From positions 1 through 48,734 of the forward strand of contig CAYOWK010000033.1 in NCBI GenBank assembly GCA_964407665.1: 48,734 bases of DNA, read 5' to 3'. The notes beneath the pieces were generated by a model that saw only the letters and a list, made by a program, of their open reading frames with translations, searched no databases and had not been told where the DNA came from. Positions 34,122 through 42,240 of this stretch are shown piece after piece. The DNA is from CAYOWK01 sp964407665 (GTDB lineage: Bacteria; Pseudomonadota; Alphaproteobacteria; Caulobacterales; Hyphomonadaceae). The translations under genes and the position numbers were made by a program. Numbering within the stretch: the stretch's first letter is position 1; each line of letters starts with the position of its first letter.

Positions 34122-35123
34122 CTAACCTTCGTCCTTGTCCTTCTTGCCCTTGGCCGGCTTTTCCGGGGGCACGAGACCGACGCGACCGATGGCGTAGAAG
34201 CGTTCCTTGCGCTGGGCGCGCAGTTCGTCCGGCGTCAGGCTCGCGAGCGAGGCCAGCGCCGATTCGATGGCGTCGCCGACGCGCGCCATGGCGCCCTTGG
34301 GGTCGCGGTGAGCGCCGCCCATCGGCTCCGGGATGACGCCGTCGACGATGTGGAATTTCTCCAGCTCGTGCGCCGTGATCTTCATCGCCTCGGCGGTGTC
34401 CTTGGCGCGCTTGGCGTCATGGAACAGGATCGAAGCCGCGCCTTCCGGCGAGATCACCGAATAGATCGAGTGCTCCATCATCAGCACCTTGTTGCCGGAC
34501 GCGAGAGCGACTGCACCGCCCGATCCGCCTTCGCCGACGATGACGGACACCATCGGCGTATCAAGGGTCAGGCAGGCCTCGATGGACCGCGCCAGCGCCT
34601 CGGCCTGTCCGCGCTCCTCGCCGCCCTTGCCAGGAAAAGCGCCGGCTGTGTCGACCAGGGAAATCACTGGAAGGCCGAAGCGGCCGGCCAACTCCATCAG
34701 GCGCACCGCCTTGCGATAGCCCTCAGGCCGGCCCATGCCGAAGTTATGCTTGACCCGGGTCGCGGTGTCGCGGCCCTTTTCATGCCCCACCACCACAACG
34801 GGCTTGCCCCTGAACCGCGCCAGGCCGCCCATGATGGCGTCGTCGTTCATGAACTTGCGATCGCCGGCGAGCTCGACGAACTCCTCGAACATCTCCTCGA
34901 TGAAATCAGCGAAGTGCGGACGCTCGGGGTGGCGCGCGATCTGGGTGCGCTGCCAGGCGTTCAGGTGCGAATAGATGTCATGAAGCTGCTTGGCGGCCTT
35001 CTCGCGCAGCTTGCCGACTTCCTCGTCGATGGCGTCGCCGCCCGCGGCCTGAAGCTCGGCGATCTTCTGCTCGAGATCCGCAACGGGCTTTTCGAATTCG
35101 AGATAGGTCGAGGGCGTCGCCAT
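34122..35123 (-). CDS. accA: Acetyl-CoA carboxylase carboxyltransferase subunit alpha
   Basis: A 333-residue subunit that, with AccD, moves the carboxyl group from biotin to acetyl-CoA in the first step of fatty acid synthesis. Conserved stretches are YLEFEKPVADLEQKI, ARHPERPHFADFIE, GHEKGRDTATRVKHNFGM, the oxyanion-forming GEGGSGGAVALA and EGAASILFHDAKRAKDTAEAM (two pieces). The ATG at 35123 is the family start. The C-terminus ends in a Lys-rich stretch (KPAKGKKDKDEG). Confidence 0.96.
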   Translation of the reverse strand: MATPSTYLEFEKPVADLEQKIAELQAAGGDAIDEEVGKLREKAAKQLHDIYSHLNAWQRTQIARHPERPHFADFIEEMFEEFVELAGDRKFMNDDAIMGGLARFRGKPVVVVGHEKGRDTATRVKHNFGMGRPEGYRKAVRLMELAGRFGLPVISLVDTAGAFPGKGGEERGQAEALARSIEACLTLDTPMVSVIVGEGGSGGAVALASGNKVLMMEHSIYSVISPEGAASILFHDAKRAKDTAEAMKITAHELEKFHIVDGVIPEPMGGAHRDPKGAMARVGDAIESALASLASLTPDELRAQRKERFYAIGRVGLVPPEKPAKGKKDKDEG

Positions 35124-35263
35124 GGCCTGTTCTCCAGATAAAGTCGGGCCGGGCGAACCGGCAGGATCAACCGGGACGTTTAGTCCGCGACAACCCACCG
35201 GTAAAGCGCCGTGAACGACGCCTGTTTCCGTTCCAGGAACGCGGCCCGGAGGAAGACCGGTCG

Positions 35264-35842
35264 CTACGGCGTCGGCGGCTTCGCGTAACCAAACGTGCCG
35301 CAGAGCGCCGTTTCATCGGCAGGCGGCCATGTCTCGCCGCCGAAGGATGCGACGGTCAGGGTTTTACCCACTGAGTCGCGCTCCAGATACGCGAGCGCCA
35401 GCGCGAAGGTCTTGTCGCACAGGCCGCCATTTGGCGTTCCCTCCGGCACGATCTCGCTGGTGACGGCGTAGATGCTGACGGGCGGCGCCGGCTGGCCTTC
35501 CGGGACCACGATTATCGCAGCCCAATCGAGGGACGTGTCGCCAGCCGTACCGGGGATCAGGTCGGCCTCGTAGACGAGGCCGCTGGCGGCCTCGATCCGG
35601 ATCGATTCCGTATCGTTGGGGCCTGTATAGGGCAACTTCGAGATGGTGATGGGGCCGGTGAACGACTCCGCTGTCTTCGACATGGCCTCCCACGCAACAG
35701 GCATCGTGTCGACCTGCGGCAGCGGGGCGCCGGGCTCGTCCTGCCCCAACTCCTCCGGGGTGGGCGCTGCAGCCTCCTCGGCCGCCGGCTGGCAGGCGGC
35801 AAGCGCCGCACACAGGATGATCGCAAGACTGACTGAACGCAT
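35264..35842 (-). CDS. Lipoprotein of unknown function
   Basis: A 192-residue protein with a clear lipoprotein signal: MRSVSLAIILCAALAAC, modified Cys at position 17. A Pro/Glu/Ala linker is followed by a compact beta-rich domain (FTGPITISKLPYTG, IRIEAASGLVYEADLIPG, ISIYAV-like strands) with a late cysteine pair (GLCDKTF and ALCGTFG) that could form a disulfide. I recognise no family. The ATG at 35842 is chosen because the upstream extension breaks the signal peptide. It stands alone between accA and the thioredoxin/phosphatase pair. Confidence 0.72.
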   Translation of the reverse strand: MRSVSLAIILCAALAACQPAAEEAAAPTPEELGQDEPGAPLPQVDTMPVAWEAMSKTAESFTGPITISKLPYTGPNDTESIRIEAASGLVYEADLIPGTAGDTSLDWAAIIVVPEGQPAPPVSIYAVTSEIVPEGTPNGGLCDKTFALALAYLERDSVGKTLTVASFGGETWPPADETALCGTFGYAKPPTP

Positions 35843-35915
35843 GCACGGCCCCTGACTGATAAGGAAGCCTAGGACCAACCGGCGTCAGGCGGAAGGAGGA
35901 GGCAGAGGCAATTTC

Positions 35916-36386
35916 TCAGTTCGCAGACTTGTCCAGAAAGCCGCGAACCGCCTCCGGCGTGGTCAGGCCAGGCTGGCGGAGGACTTCGCGACCATCCCGG
36001 TAGAGCATCAGTAACCCCGTGGAGCGGACATCATTGGCTTCGCGAAACGCCTTGTCGGCGTCGTAGTCCACCCGGAATGCTGTCAGCTCCGGCCAGCTCT
36101 CGCGAGACCAGACTTCCTCGAAGGCCTGATGCTGGGCGATGCAGGTCGGACACCAGGGCGCGTAGACCTCGACGATCACCGGGCCGCCTGTCGCAACCGC
36201 CTGCTCGAAGGCTGCGGCCTCGTAGGGCAGCCAGCCATTGAGCAGCGGGTCGTCGGCGCGGAAAGCCCGCAGCGCCATGCCGCCCCAGAGCCAGGCCGCA
36301 ACCAGCGCAAGCGCGAGTGTGATCGCGCCGCCGCCCATGAGCCAGCCGGCGAAGCCCTTGCGTTTGGTCGAAGCGGCTTCGGTCAC
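35916..36386 (-). CDS. Membrane-anchored thioredoxin-fold protein
   Basis: A 156-residue protein. One transmembrane helix (GGGAITLALALVAAWLWGG, about 18-36) anchors a periplasmic thioredoxin domain with the active site APWCPTCIAQH (C79-C82) and a cis-Pro region. It resembles the DsbD C-terminal domain, so a role in delivering reductant or handling disulfides in the periplasm is likely. The start is GTG, overlapping the phosphatase stop by 4 nt (GTGA), which implies translational coupling to the alkaline phosphatase. Confidence 0.88.
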   Translation of the reverse strand: MTEAASTKRKGFAGWLMGGGAITLALALVAAWLWGGMALRAFRADDPLLNGWLPYEAAAFEQAVATGGPVIVEVYAPWCPTCIAQHQAFEEVWSRESWPELTAFRVDYDADKAFREANDVRSTGLLMLYRDGREVLRQPGLTTPEAVRGFLDKSAN

Positions 36387-37921
36387 TTCACGAGCCCCAG
36401 GCTACGGGCCATGACGTGGAAGATCTCGTTCTGCTCGATGGAGCCGTCGAAAAGGTTCGATCCGGGACCAGACGCGAACAGCGCAACATCTTCGCCGCCA
36501 TGCGTTTCCGAACCCATGGGCACGGTCGCCTGCTGCTGGAAGTCCAACGCCGTTGTATCAACCGCCGTCAGGTCCGCCCGTTCACACGTCCCGTCACGCT
36601 TGCAGATCGCGCCTGGACCATTGGCGTAGGCCAGCGTGGTATAAGGCTTGCCGTCGCCCGCCTTGATCGGGGCGCCGTCCTGCGTCTCGCGCACGAGCCC
36701 GAGGATGTTGTTGTTGCGAACCGGATAGCCCTGGATCGAGAACACGTGGCTGTGGTCGGCGGTCACGATGACCAGCGTGTCCTTCGGATCGGTCATGGCG
36801 AGCGCGGCGGCGACAGCCTCGTCCATCGCCACCGTATCGCCGAGAGCGCGCGCGGCGTTGCCGGCGTGGTGGGCGTGGTCGATGCGACCGCCCTCCACCA
36901 TCAGAACATAGCCCTTGTCGTTGCGCGACAGGCGGGTGATCGCGGCTTTCGTCATCTCGGCGATGGAGGGCTCGCCCGCGGGATCCTTCGCGCGATCGAG
37001 TTCATAGCGCATGTGCGAGGGTTCGAAGACGCCGAGCACCTTCACGTCGCTATCAAAGTTGGTGGCGGCGAAGCCCTTGGCGTCCGTGAACGAGGCATGC
37101 CCCGGCATCGCGGCCCATTCGGCCAGCATGTCGCGACCGTCTTTCCGGTTGCCCTTGATGGTGGGGTATTCAGCGTCCACGGCGGTCTCGGGCAGGAAGT
37201 AGGAGCGGCCGCCGCCCAGCACCACTTCGAAGCCGTCGCCATTCGTTTTCTGCCAGGCCATGAACTGCGACGCGATGTCGATGCAGCCCGCGGCCTTGCC
37301 CGCTGCGTTCACGTCGCGGTCGCTTTCCCAGTCGCGCTCGACGGTCTTGGCGTATGTCGCGGCGGGCGTGGCGTGGGTCAGGCGGGCGGTAGAGATCACA
37401 CCCGTGGCGAGACCCGCCTTCTCGGCGATCTGCCAGAGGGTGTCGGTCGCTGCGCGGGCTGCCGAGGTGCAGTCCTTCAGGTCTGCGGCCTGGGTGACGT
37501 TGATCGAGCCGTTGTAGGATTTGACGCCTGTCGTCATCGCGGCGGCCGTCGGGGCGGAGTCCGCCACCTGGCTGTCATGGGTGTATGTGCGCACCATCGC
37601 CGAGTGCGGCAGCGTCTCCATGGTCAGCAGGTTGCGCTCGCCATCGACGCCCTTCTTCTGCCCGGCATAGATCCGGCCAGCGGTGATGGTCGAGACGCCC
37701 ATGCCATCGCCGACGAACAGGATCACGTTCTTCGCCCGGGGTAGCTCTCCGGTGGCCATCCGCGCCGCGACGGCTGCATGGGCTTTTACGTAGTAGCTGT
37801 CAGCGGCCTGGACGGGCTCGACGGCCGTACGCGCCGGTCCACCCGCTGGAGCCGTCGCACAGGCCGCCAGCACACAGGCGGACGCCATAAGGGCGGGAAT
37901 GATACGAGTGGCGGACGGCAT
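36383..37921 (-). CDS. phoA: Alkaline phosphatase, lipoprotein form
   Basis: A 512-residue phosphomonoesterase. The signal has a lipobox LAAC (C21), so it is probably tethered to the envelope. Metal and catalytic residues are D72 in FVGDGMGVST, nucleophile S122 in VADSAPTAAAMTTG, the EGGRIDHAHHAGN cluster, VTADHSHVFS and GSETHGGEDVA. Family is PhoA-like (E. coli type fold, longer crown insertions). Cysteines around KDCTS, AGCID and AICKRDGTCERAD may form disulfides, which would fit the coupled thioredoxin downstream. I found only a single Pho half-site upstream, so PhoB control is not supported by sequence here. Confidence 0.93.
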   Translation of the reverse strand: MPSATRIIPALMASACVLAACATAPAGGPARTAVEPVQAADSYYVKAHAAVAARMATGELPRAKNVILFVGDGMGVSTITAGRIYAGQKKGVDGERNLLTMETLPHSAMVRTYTHDSQVADSAPTAAAMTTGVKSYNGSINVTQAADLKDCTSAARAATDTLWQIAEKAGLATGVISTARLTHATPAATYAKTVERDWESDRDVNAAGKAAGCIDIASQFMAWQKTNGDGFEVVLGGGRSYFLPETAVDAEYPTIKGNRKDGRDMLAEWAAMPGHASFTDAKGFAATNFDSDVKVLGVFEPSHMRYELDRAKDPAGEPSIAEMTKAAITRLSRNDKGYVLMVEGGRIDHAHHAGNAARALGDTVAMDEAVAAALAMTDPKDTLVIVTADHSHVFSIQGYPVRNNNILGLVRETQDGAPIKAGDGKPYTTLAYANGPGAICKRDGTCERADLTAVDTTALDFQQQATVPMGSETHGGEDVALFASGPGSNLFDGSIEQNEIFHVMARSLGLVK

Positions 37922-37993
37922 CGGCGGCTCCCACGAAACAGGTCCGCCTGCCTTATCCCAACCCCGTGACACTTCCGAGTCTCGCCGGTGCAA

Positions 37994-38710
37994 CTATTGC
38001 GCAGGAGCTGGCGCGACAGGCTGTGTCCAGGCCGGACCGGAAAACTCGGTTTCGATCGAGAAGCTGACATCGTCACTGACGCCCATCTCGCTGCCAGGTT
38101 CGGGAATGCCGAAGCTCATGCCGAAATCCGACCGCTTCAGCATGCCGGTCGCAGAGAACCCGGCGCGGGCGTTCGGGTCCGGCGGGATTCCCTCCCAGCC
38201 TCCATTGAAGACCACGTCCATCGTCACCGGCCTGGTGACGCCGCGCATCGAGAGGTCGCCGGTGACGATCGCCGTGTCCGGCCCCGTGACGGCGATGCCG
38301 GTGGAGACAAAGGTGATCTCCGGGAATTTTGCAGCGTCGAACCAGCTCTCGCCCAGCATGTCCTTCAGGAAGCCGTCAGGCGGCGCCGGCAGATCGAGCG
38401 AGGCTGGTTTGACGCTCGCAGAGAGGCTGGAGGCGGACGGATTGGCGGGGTCCAGCTTCAGGCTGGCGTCGATGTCGTCAAAGGTTGCAACGAAGGTCGA
38501 GAAGCCCAGGTGGCTGACCCGGAACGTCACCGTCGAATGGCTCCTGTCGAGCGTGTAGTCGCCGGCAGGCAGCACCACCGGCGGCGGCGCCTGCGCAGGG
38601 GCTGCAGGCTCTGCGGCGGCGGGCGGTGCGGCGCTCTCCGGCTCGGTCGGCGCCGGCGAACAGGCCGCCGCCAGCATCAGAAATCCGACAACCATCCGCT
38701 TCATCTGCAT
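37994..38710 (-). CDS. YceI family lipoprotein
   Basis: A 238-residue protein with a lipobox signal (MLAAAC, Cys17), a Pro/Ala linker, and one YceI domain: YTLDRSHSTVTFRVSHLGFS (two parts), FVATFDDIDASLKLDP, SFDAAKFPEITFVSTGIAV-like strands and VTRPVTMDVVFNGGW. YceI proteins are lipocalin-like barrels that bind polyisoprenoids. ATG at 38710 with GGGGAA in front is preferred over one 6 nt downstream. It lies 72 nt upstream of the alkaline phosphatase in the same direction. Confidence 0.92.
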   Translation of the reverse strand: MQMKRMVVGFLMLAAACSPAPTEPESAAPPAAAEPAAPAQAPPPVVLPAGDYTLDRSHSTVTFRVSHLGFSTFVATFDDIDASLKLDPANPSASSLSASVKPASLDLPAPPDGFLKDMLGESWFDAAKFPEITFVSTGIAVTGPDTAIVTGDLSMRGVTRPVTMDVVFNGGWEGIPPDPNARAGFSATGMLKRSDFGMSFGIPEPGSEMGVSDDVSFSIETEFSGPAWTQPVAPAPAQ

Positions 38711-38902
38711 CGTTCCCCGCACATTGGCTCCCGAAGGACGGGCGCGCCCGCGACGCCCCGACATCCCGGATTTCCGCCGGCAGAGATAATCTGTGCCGCC
38801 GGATAACGCGATGGTGCGTCAATCGCCTATGGACATTGGCGCCGCTACGGAAACACTGGTCGCTGCAGGAGGAGCTGCCAACCCGTATCGAGGAGAGTCC
38901 GA

Positions 38903-39436
38903 GTGATCCAGTTCCGAACCCTTGCCGTGGCCGCCGCTGTGGCGAGTGTCGCGTGCCTCACATCCTGCTCACCCGCGACCAAGACGCCCGCACCCGCGGC
39001 CCCCGCTGCGGAGGCCGCAGCAGCCGCCCTCCCTGCGCCCGTAAACGGCTGGGTCGAGCACCCGCTGTCGGAAGGTGTTGTGAAGATCCAGCCCGCAAAC
39101 TGGCGCGCCGACACGATCGATATCCCGGTGAAGGTGGGCGAAGGCCTCGAGTACAAGCTGATGATGAAGAAGGGCGATGCCGTGGTCTATTCGATCGACT
39201 ATGGCGATCTTGAACATCCCGGCCTGATGGAGGTGGAATTCCACGGCCATACCGAGAAGAACGCCGAAGGTATCGGCGATCTGATGTTCTACTCGAAGAC
39301 GGGCGGCTCAGCGCAGCATGGCCAGTTCGAGGCCCCGTGGGATGGCATCCACGGCTGGTACCTGAAGAACGAATCCGGCAAGGACGTGACCGTCACGCTC
39401 AATGTGGCGGGCTTCTACGAGCTGGACGCGAAATAG
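38903..39436 (+). CDS. Lipoprotein of unknown function
   Basis: A 177-residue protein starting at GTG with GAGGAG in front. The lipobox is CLTSC (Cys22). After an Ala/Pro linker comes a small beta-domain: GWVEHPLSEGVVKIQPANWR, IDIPVKVGEGLEYKLMMKKG and VVYSIDYGDLEHPGLMEVEFHGHTE (quoted in parts). It ends with HGWYLKNESGKDVTVTLNVAGFYEL. The last part resembles the luminal 'magnet-like' domain of emp24/GOLD-type or MM_1-type sensors (xHGWYxxN, polar strands), but I cannot name a family with confidence. His and Glu residues in FHGHTEKNAEG could bind metal. Confidence 0.72.
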   Translation: MIQFRTLAVAAAVASVACLTSCSPATKTPAPAAPAAEAAAAALPAPVNGWVEHPLSEGVVKIQPANWRADTIDIPVKVGEGLEYKLMMKKGDAVVYSIDYGDLEHPGLMEVEFHGHTEKNAEGIGDLMFYSKTGGSAQHGQFEAPWDGIHGWYLKNESGKDVTVTLNVAGFYELDAK

Positions 39437-39463
39437 GGGGGCGCCTGATCGGGCGCCGCGCAG

Positions 39464-39910
39464 CTACGCCTTCGCCCGCACCGCCTCCACGATCGCGCCG
39501 ATCCGCTTCGCACGGGTTTCGGGCTTCTTCGCCTCCTCGACCGACCGGACGTATTCCTTGCGATAGGTGAAGGCCAGCGCGTCGAACACCGCACGCAGCC
39601 CAGCCGCCTTCAGCGCATCCGCGAGATCGTCCGGCACGTCGACTTCGCGGGGGGCGGTGTCCAGCTCCAGCGTGACGCGAACGGTCTCCCCATCCGTCAC
39701 GCTGGCGCCCGCACGGTGCTCCCTGGACAGCGGCAGCATAAACACGCCGCCCCTCACCGCCACTGTAGACCGGTATGAATAGCCCTTGAGGCTGACGACA
39801 ACCTTGGGCCGCTTGCTCTGCCCCATGGCTTCCACCACATCCGGCGGAACCTCGATGCCCATGACGTCCTTTGCATCAAGCTGGCCGAGAGTGGTGATGA
39901 AGGAAGGCAT
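39464..39910 (-). CDS. YdeI/OmpD-associated family protein with DUF1905 domain
   Basis: A 148-residue cytoplasmic protein. The first 90 residues are a DUF1905 domain (IEVPPDVVEAMGQSKRPKVVV, YSYRSTVAVRGGVFMLPLSRE in two parts). The rest is the YdeI-type C-terminal segment with FDALAFTYRKEYVRSVEEAKKPETRAKRI (in pieces), where Y-R-K-E-Y and KKPETRAKRI are typical. Function is not established. No operon link is visible. Confidence 0.88.
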   Translation of the reverse strand: MPSFITTLGQLDAKDVMGIEVPPDVVEAMGQSKRPKVVVSLKGYSYRSTVAVRGGVFMLPLSREHRAGASVTDGETVRVTLELDTAPREVDVPDDLADALKAAGLRAVFDALAFTYRKEYVRSVEEAKKPETRAKRIGAIVEAVRAKA

Positions 39911-39971
39911 GGGCGGGCTCCGCGAAAGCGCCAGCCGGAGTGCAACACCTCAAACGACCGGATTCAAGCGC

Positions 39972-41804
39972 TCACAGCCCCGCCCAGGTCGCGACCCAGA
40001 ACGTGATCATCGAGGCGACGTAGGCCAGCGTGATCAGGTAGGTGAACATGAAGCCGGTCCAGCCCCACGAGTTGGTCTCGCGGCGTACCGTCGCCAAAGT
40101 CGCCAGACACTGGGGCGCGTAGACGTACCAGGCCATGAACGACAGGGCCATCGGAAGCGACCACGAGGCCGCCAGCAGCCCCTGCAGCGCCTGGCTGGTC
40201 TCGTCCACCTCGCCGAGCGAATAGATCAGTCCCAGCGACGACACTGCCGCCTCGCGCGCGGCCATGCCGGGCACCAGCGCGACCACCATTTCAAGATTGA
40301 ATCCGATGGGCGCAAACACCGGCTGGAGTACGCGGCCGATCATGCCAGCAAAACTGCCGTCGAGACCTTCGCCGCCATTTGGGAAATAGACGAGCACCCA
40401 TAGCGCGACCGTCGTCAGGAAGATGATCGTGCCGGCGCGCTTGAGAAAGGCCCACGCCTTGTCAGCGAGTCCGAGGAAGAAGTCGCGCCACACCGGCAGC
40501 TTGTAGGTGGGCAGCTCCATGATCAGCGCCTGGCTGGCGCCCTTTGTGGCCGTGCGCTTGAGCACGAAGGCCACGGCAACGGCGCTGACGACGCCGACGA
40601 CATAGAGCGCAAAGAGCACCAGACCCTGAAGGTTGAACGGCCCGATCATGGACTGCGGAATGAAGACGCCGATCAGCAGCGTATAGACGGGCAGCCGCGC
40701 CGAGCACGTCATGAGCGGCGCCACCATGATGGTGGTGATGCGGTCCTTCTCTTCCTCGATGGTGCGCGCGGCCATGATGCCGGGGATCGCACACGCGAAC
40801 GAGGACAGCAGCGGAATGAACGCGCGGCCGTTGAGACCGACCCGCATCATCAGCTCGTCCATCAGGAAGGCTGCGCGGGCCATGTAGCCGGATGCTTCGA
40901 GGAACAGGATGAATGCGAACAGGATGATGATCTGCGGCAGGAAGACCACGACCGAACCAACGCCGTTGATCAGGGCGTCGTTCAGGAACGAGTTGAGCAT
41001 TGGGTCCGTGACCAGCGGCGAGACTGTCTCCTGCAGCCAGCCGAACCCCGCCTCGATGGCGTCCATCACGGGCGTGGCCCAGGCGAACACCGCCTGAAAC
41101 ACCACAAAGAGAACGGCAATGAGGGCGATCAGGCCTGCAACCGGATGCAGCAGGATCCGGTCGGCCTGGCGCGTGACCTTGTTCATGGCCGGTTCGTGCA
41201 GGATCGCCTCATTCGCGATCTGGCGCGCCTCGCGCTGCAGGGCGCGCAGATCGTGGGTGTAGTCCCCAGCGACCGCATGTGGCGGGTTGGCGGCGAGCAC
41301 GGCGTCGATCTTGTCCACCAGCGCCTGGCGGCCGGCCTTGCGGGTGGCGCGTGTGGGCACCACCGGAACCCCCAGCAGCGCCTCGAGTTTCTCGACGTCG
41401 ATCTTCACGCCGTCGCGTTCGGCCAGATCGATCATGTTGAGAGCGACTACGACCGGCAGGCCCAGCGATTTCATCTGGAGAATGGTGTGGAGGTGAGTGC
41501 GGAGGTGGGCGGCGTCCGCCACCAGCAACAGCGCATCCGGGGCCGCCTCGCCGCGCTCGCCGCGAATCGATTCGATCGCGACACGCTCATCCGTCGAGCG
41601 GGCCTCAAGCCCGTAAACCCCCGGGAGGTCGATCAGGTCGACAGCAGCGCCGCCCGGCGTCTCGAACCGGCCAGTACGGGTCTCGACCGTCGTGCCGGCA
41701 TAGTTGGCCGTCCTGGCGATGCCGCCGGTGAGGCCGTTGAAAAGTGTGGTCTTTCCGCTGTTGGGGGCGCCGACGAGCGCAAGACGCAGAGTCGCAGTGG
41801 TCAC
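39972..41804 (-). CDS. feoB: Ferrous iron transporter FeoB
   Basis: A 610-residue Fe(II) transporter. The N-terminal G-protein domain has G1 GAPNSGKTT (12-20), G3 DLPGVYGL and G4 NMIDLAE. Next come the helical GDI-like region and a membrane domain with Gate motifs, including GFGWLQE, IPLLSSFACAIPGIMAART, MTCSARLPVY and VPGMAAREAAVSSLG. It is shorter than E. coli FeoB (773 aa) but normal for many alphaproteobacteria. The start is GTG and overlaps the feoA stop by 4 nt, so translation is coupled. No FeoC is present. Confidence 0.95.
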   Translation of the reverse strand: MTTATLRLALVGAPNSGKTTLFNGLTGGIARTANYAGTTVETRTGRFETPGGAAVDLIDLPGVYGLEARSTDERVAIESIRGERGEAAPDALLLVADAAHLRTHLHTILQMKSLGLPVVVALNMIDLAERDGVKIDVEKLEALLGVPVVPTRATRKAGRQALVDKIDAVLAANPPHAVAGDYTHDLRALQREARQIANEAILHEPAMNKVTRQADRILLHPVAGLIALIAVLFVVFQAVFAWATPVMDAIEAGFGWLQETVSPLVTDPMLNSFLNDALINGVGSVVVFLPQIIILFAFILFLEASGYMARAAFLMDELMMRVGLNGRAFIPLLSSFACAIPGIMAARTIEEEKDRITTIMVAPLMTCSARLPVYTLLIGVFIPQSMIGPFNLQGLVLFALYVVGVVSAVAVAFVLKRTATKGASQALIMELPTYKLPVWRDFFLGLADKAWAFLKRAGTIIFLTTVALWVLVYFPNGGEGLDGSFAGMIGRVLQPVFAPIGFNLEMVVALVPGMAAREAAVSSLGLIYSLGEVDETSQALQGLLAASWSLPMALSFMAWYVYAPQCLATLATVRRETNSWGWTGFMFTYLITLAYVASMITFWVATWAGL

Positions 41805-42049
41805 GCTGCCGGCTCCACGCGAATAAGAGCCGCCTCGGTCTTGCGGAGGGCGATGACGGTCCGGTTCAGACGGATGGAAAGCGGCGCGCCGCCAAGCCAT
41901 CCGCGCGCAAGGAGTTCAACCTCATCTCCTTCGGCGAACCCGATCTCGCGCAGCTTGGCGACCAGCGTGTCCGAGCCGGCTGCAAAGCCGACCACGTGAC
42001 CGACACGCCCCTTGTCGAGACGATCCAGCTGAAGAGTGGTGTGTTCCAT
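41801..42049 (-). CDS. feoA: FeoA family protein
   Basis: An 82-residue SH3-like protein that supports FeoB. Conserved parts are LDRLDKGRVGHVVGF, LVAKLREIGFAEGDEVELLARG (two parts), GGAPLSIRLNRTVIALRKTEAALIRV (two parts). The ATG at 42049 is the family start; the long upstream extension is not coding-like. There is no recognisable Shine-Dalgarno, and the predicted -10 ends only 6 nt upstream, so the mRNA may be leaderless. A Fur-like box lies in the promoter. Confidence 0.93.
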   Translation of the reverse strand: MEHTTLQLDRLDKGRVGHVVGFAAGSDTLVAKLREIGFAEGDEVELLARGWLGGAPLSIRLNRTVIALRKTEAALIRVEPAA

Positions 42050-42055
42050 CACACC

Positions 42056-42085
42056 GCTATATTGAGAACCAGTCTCACTTGCAAT
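42056..42085 (-). promoter_or_regulatory. feoAB promoter with embedded Fur-like box
   Basis: On the minus strand, -35 TTGCAA (42079-42084), a 17-nt spacer and -10 TATAGC (42056-42061). The spacer contains TGAGACT-G-GTTCTCA (42063-42077), a 7-1-7 near palindrome. With its TTGCAAG flank it matches Fur boxes of the TTGCAAATGAGAATCATTCTCA kind (two halves). Fe-Fur binding would block RNA polymerase directly. Confidence 0.8.
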
Positions 42086-42240
42086 CGTTCTGAGGCGGCC
42101 CAATCGCCGCAAGACTTTCCGGCCGGTACACTTTCCTGTGGGTGGCCCTGCACCCGCCGGGACGCGTTCCCACTTTGCCCCCGCTGGACTACGCTGTCGG
42201 AAACAGATCCCGGGCGCCGGGACAGAAACGAGGAGACAGC

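Noticed and set aside
37922..37993. Pho box upstream of the alkaline phosphatase
   Set aside because: Only one TGTCACG-like half-site is present; no second unit at 11-bp spacing.
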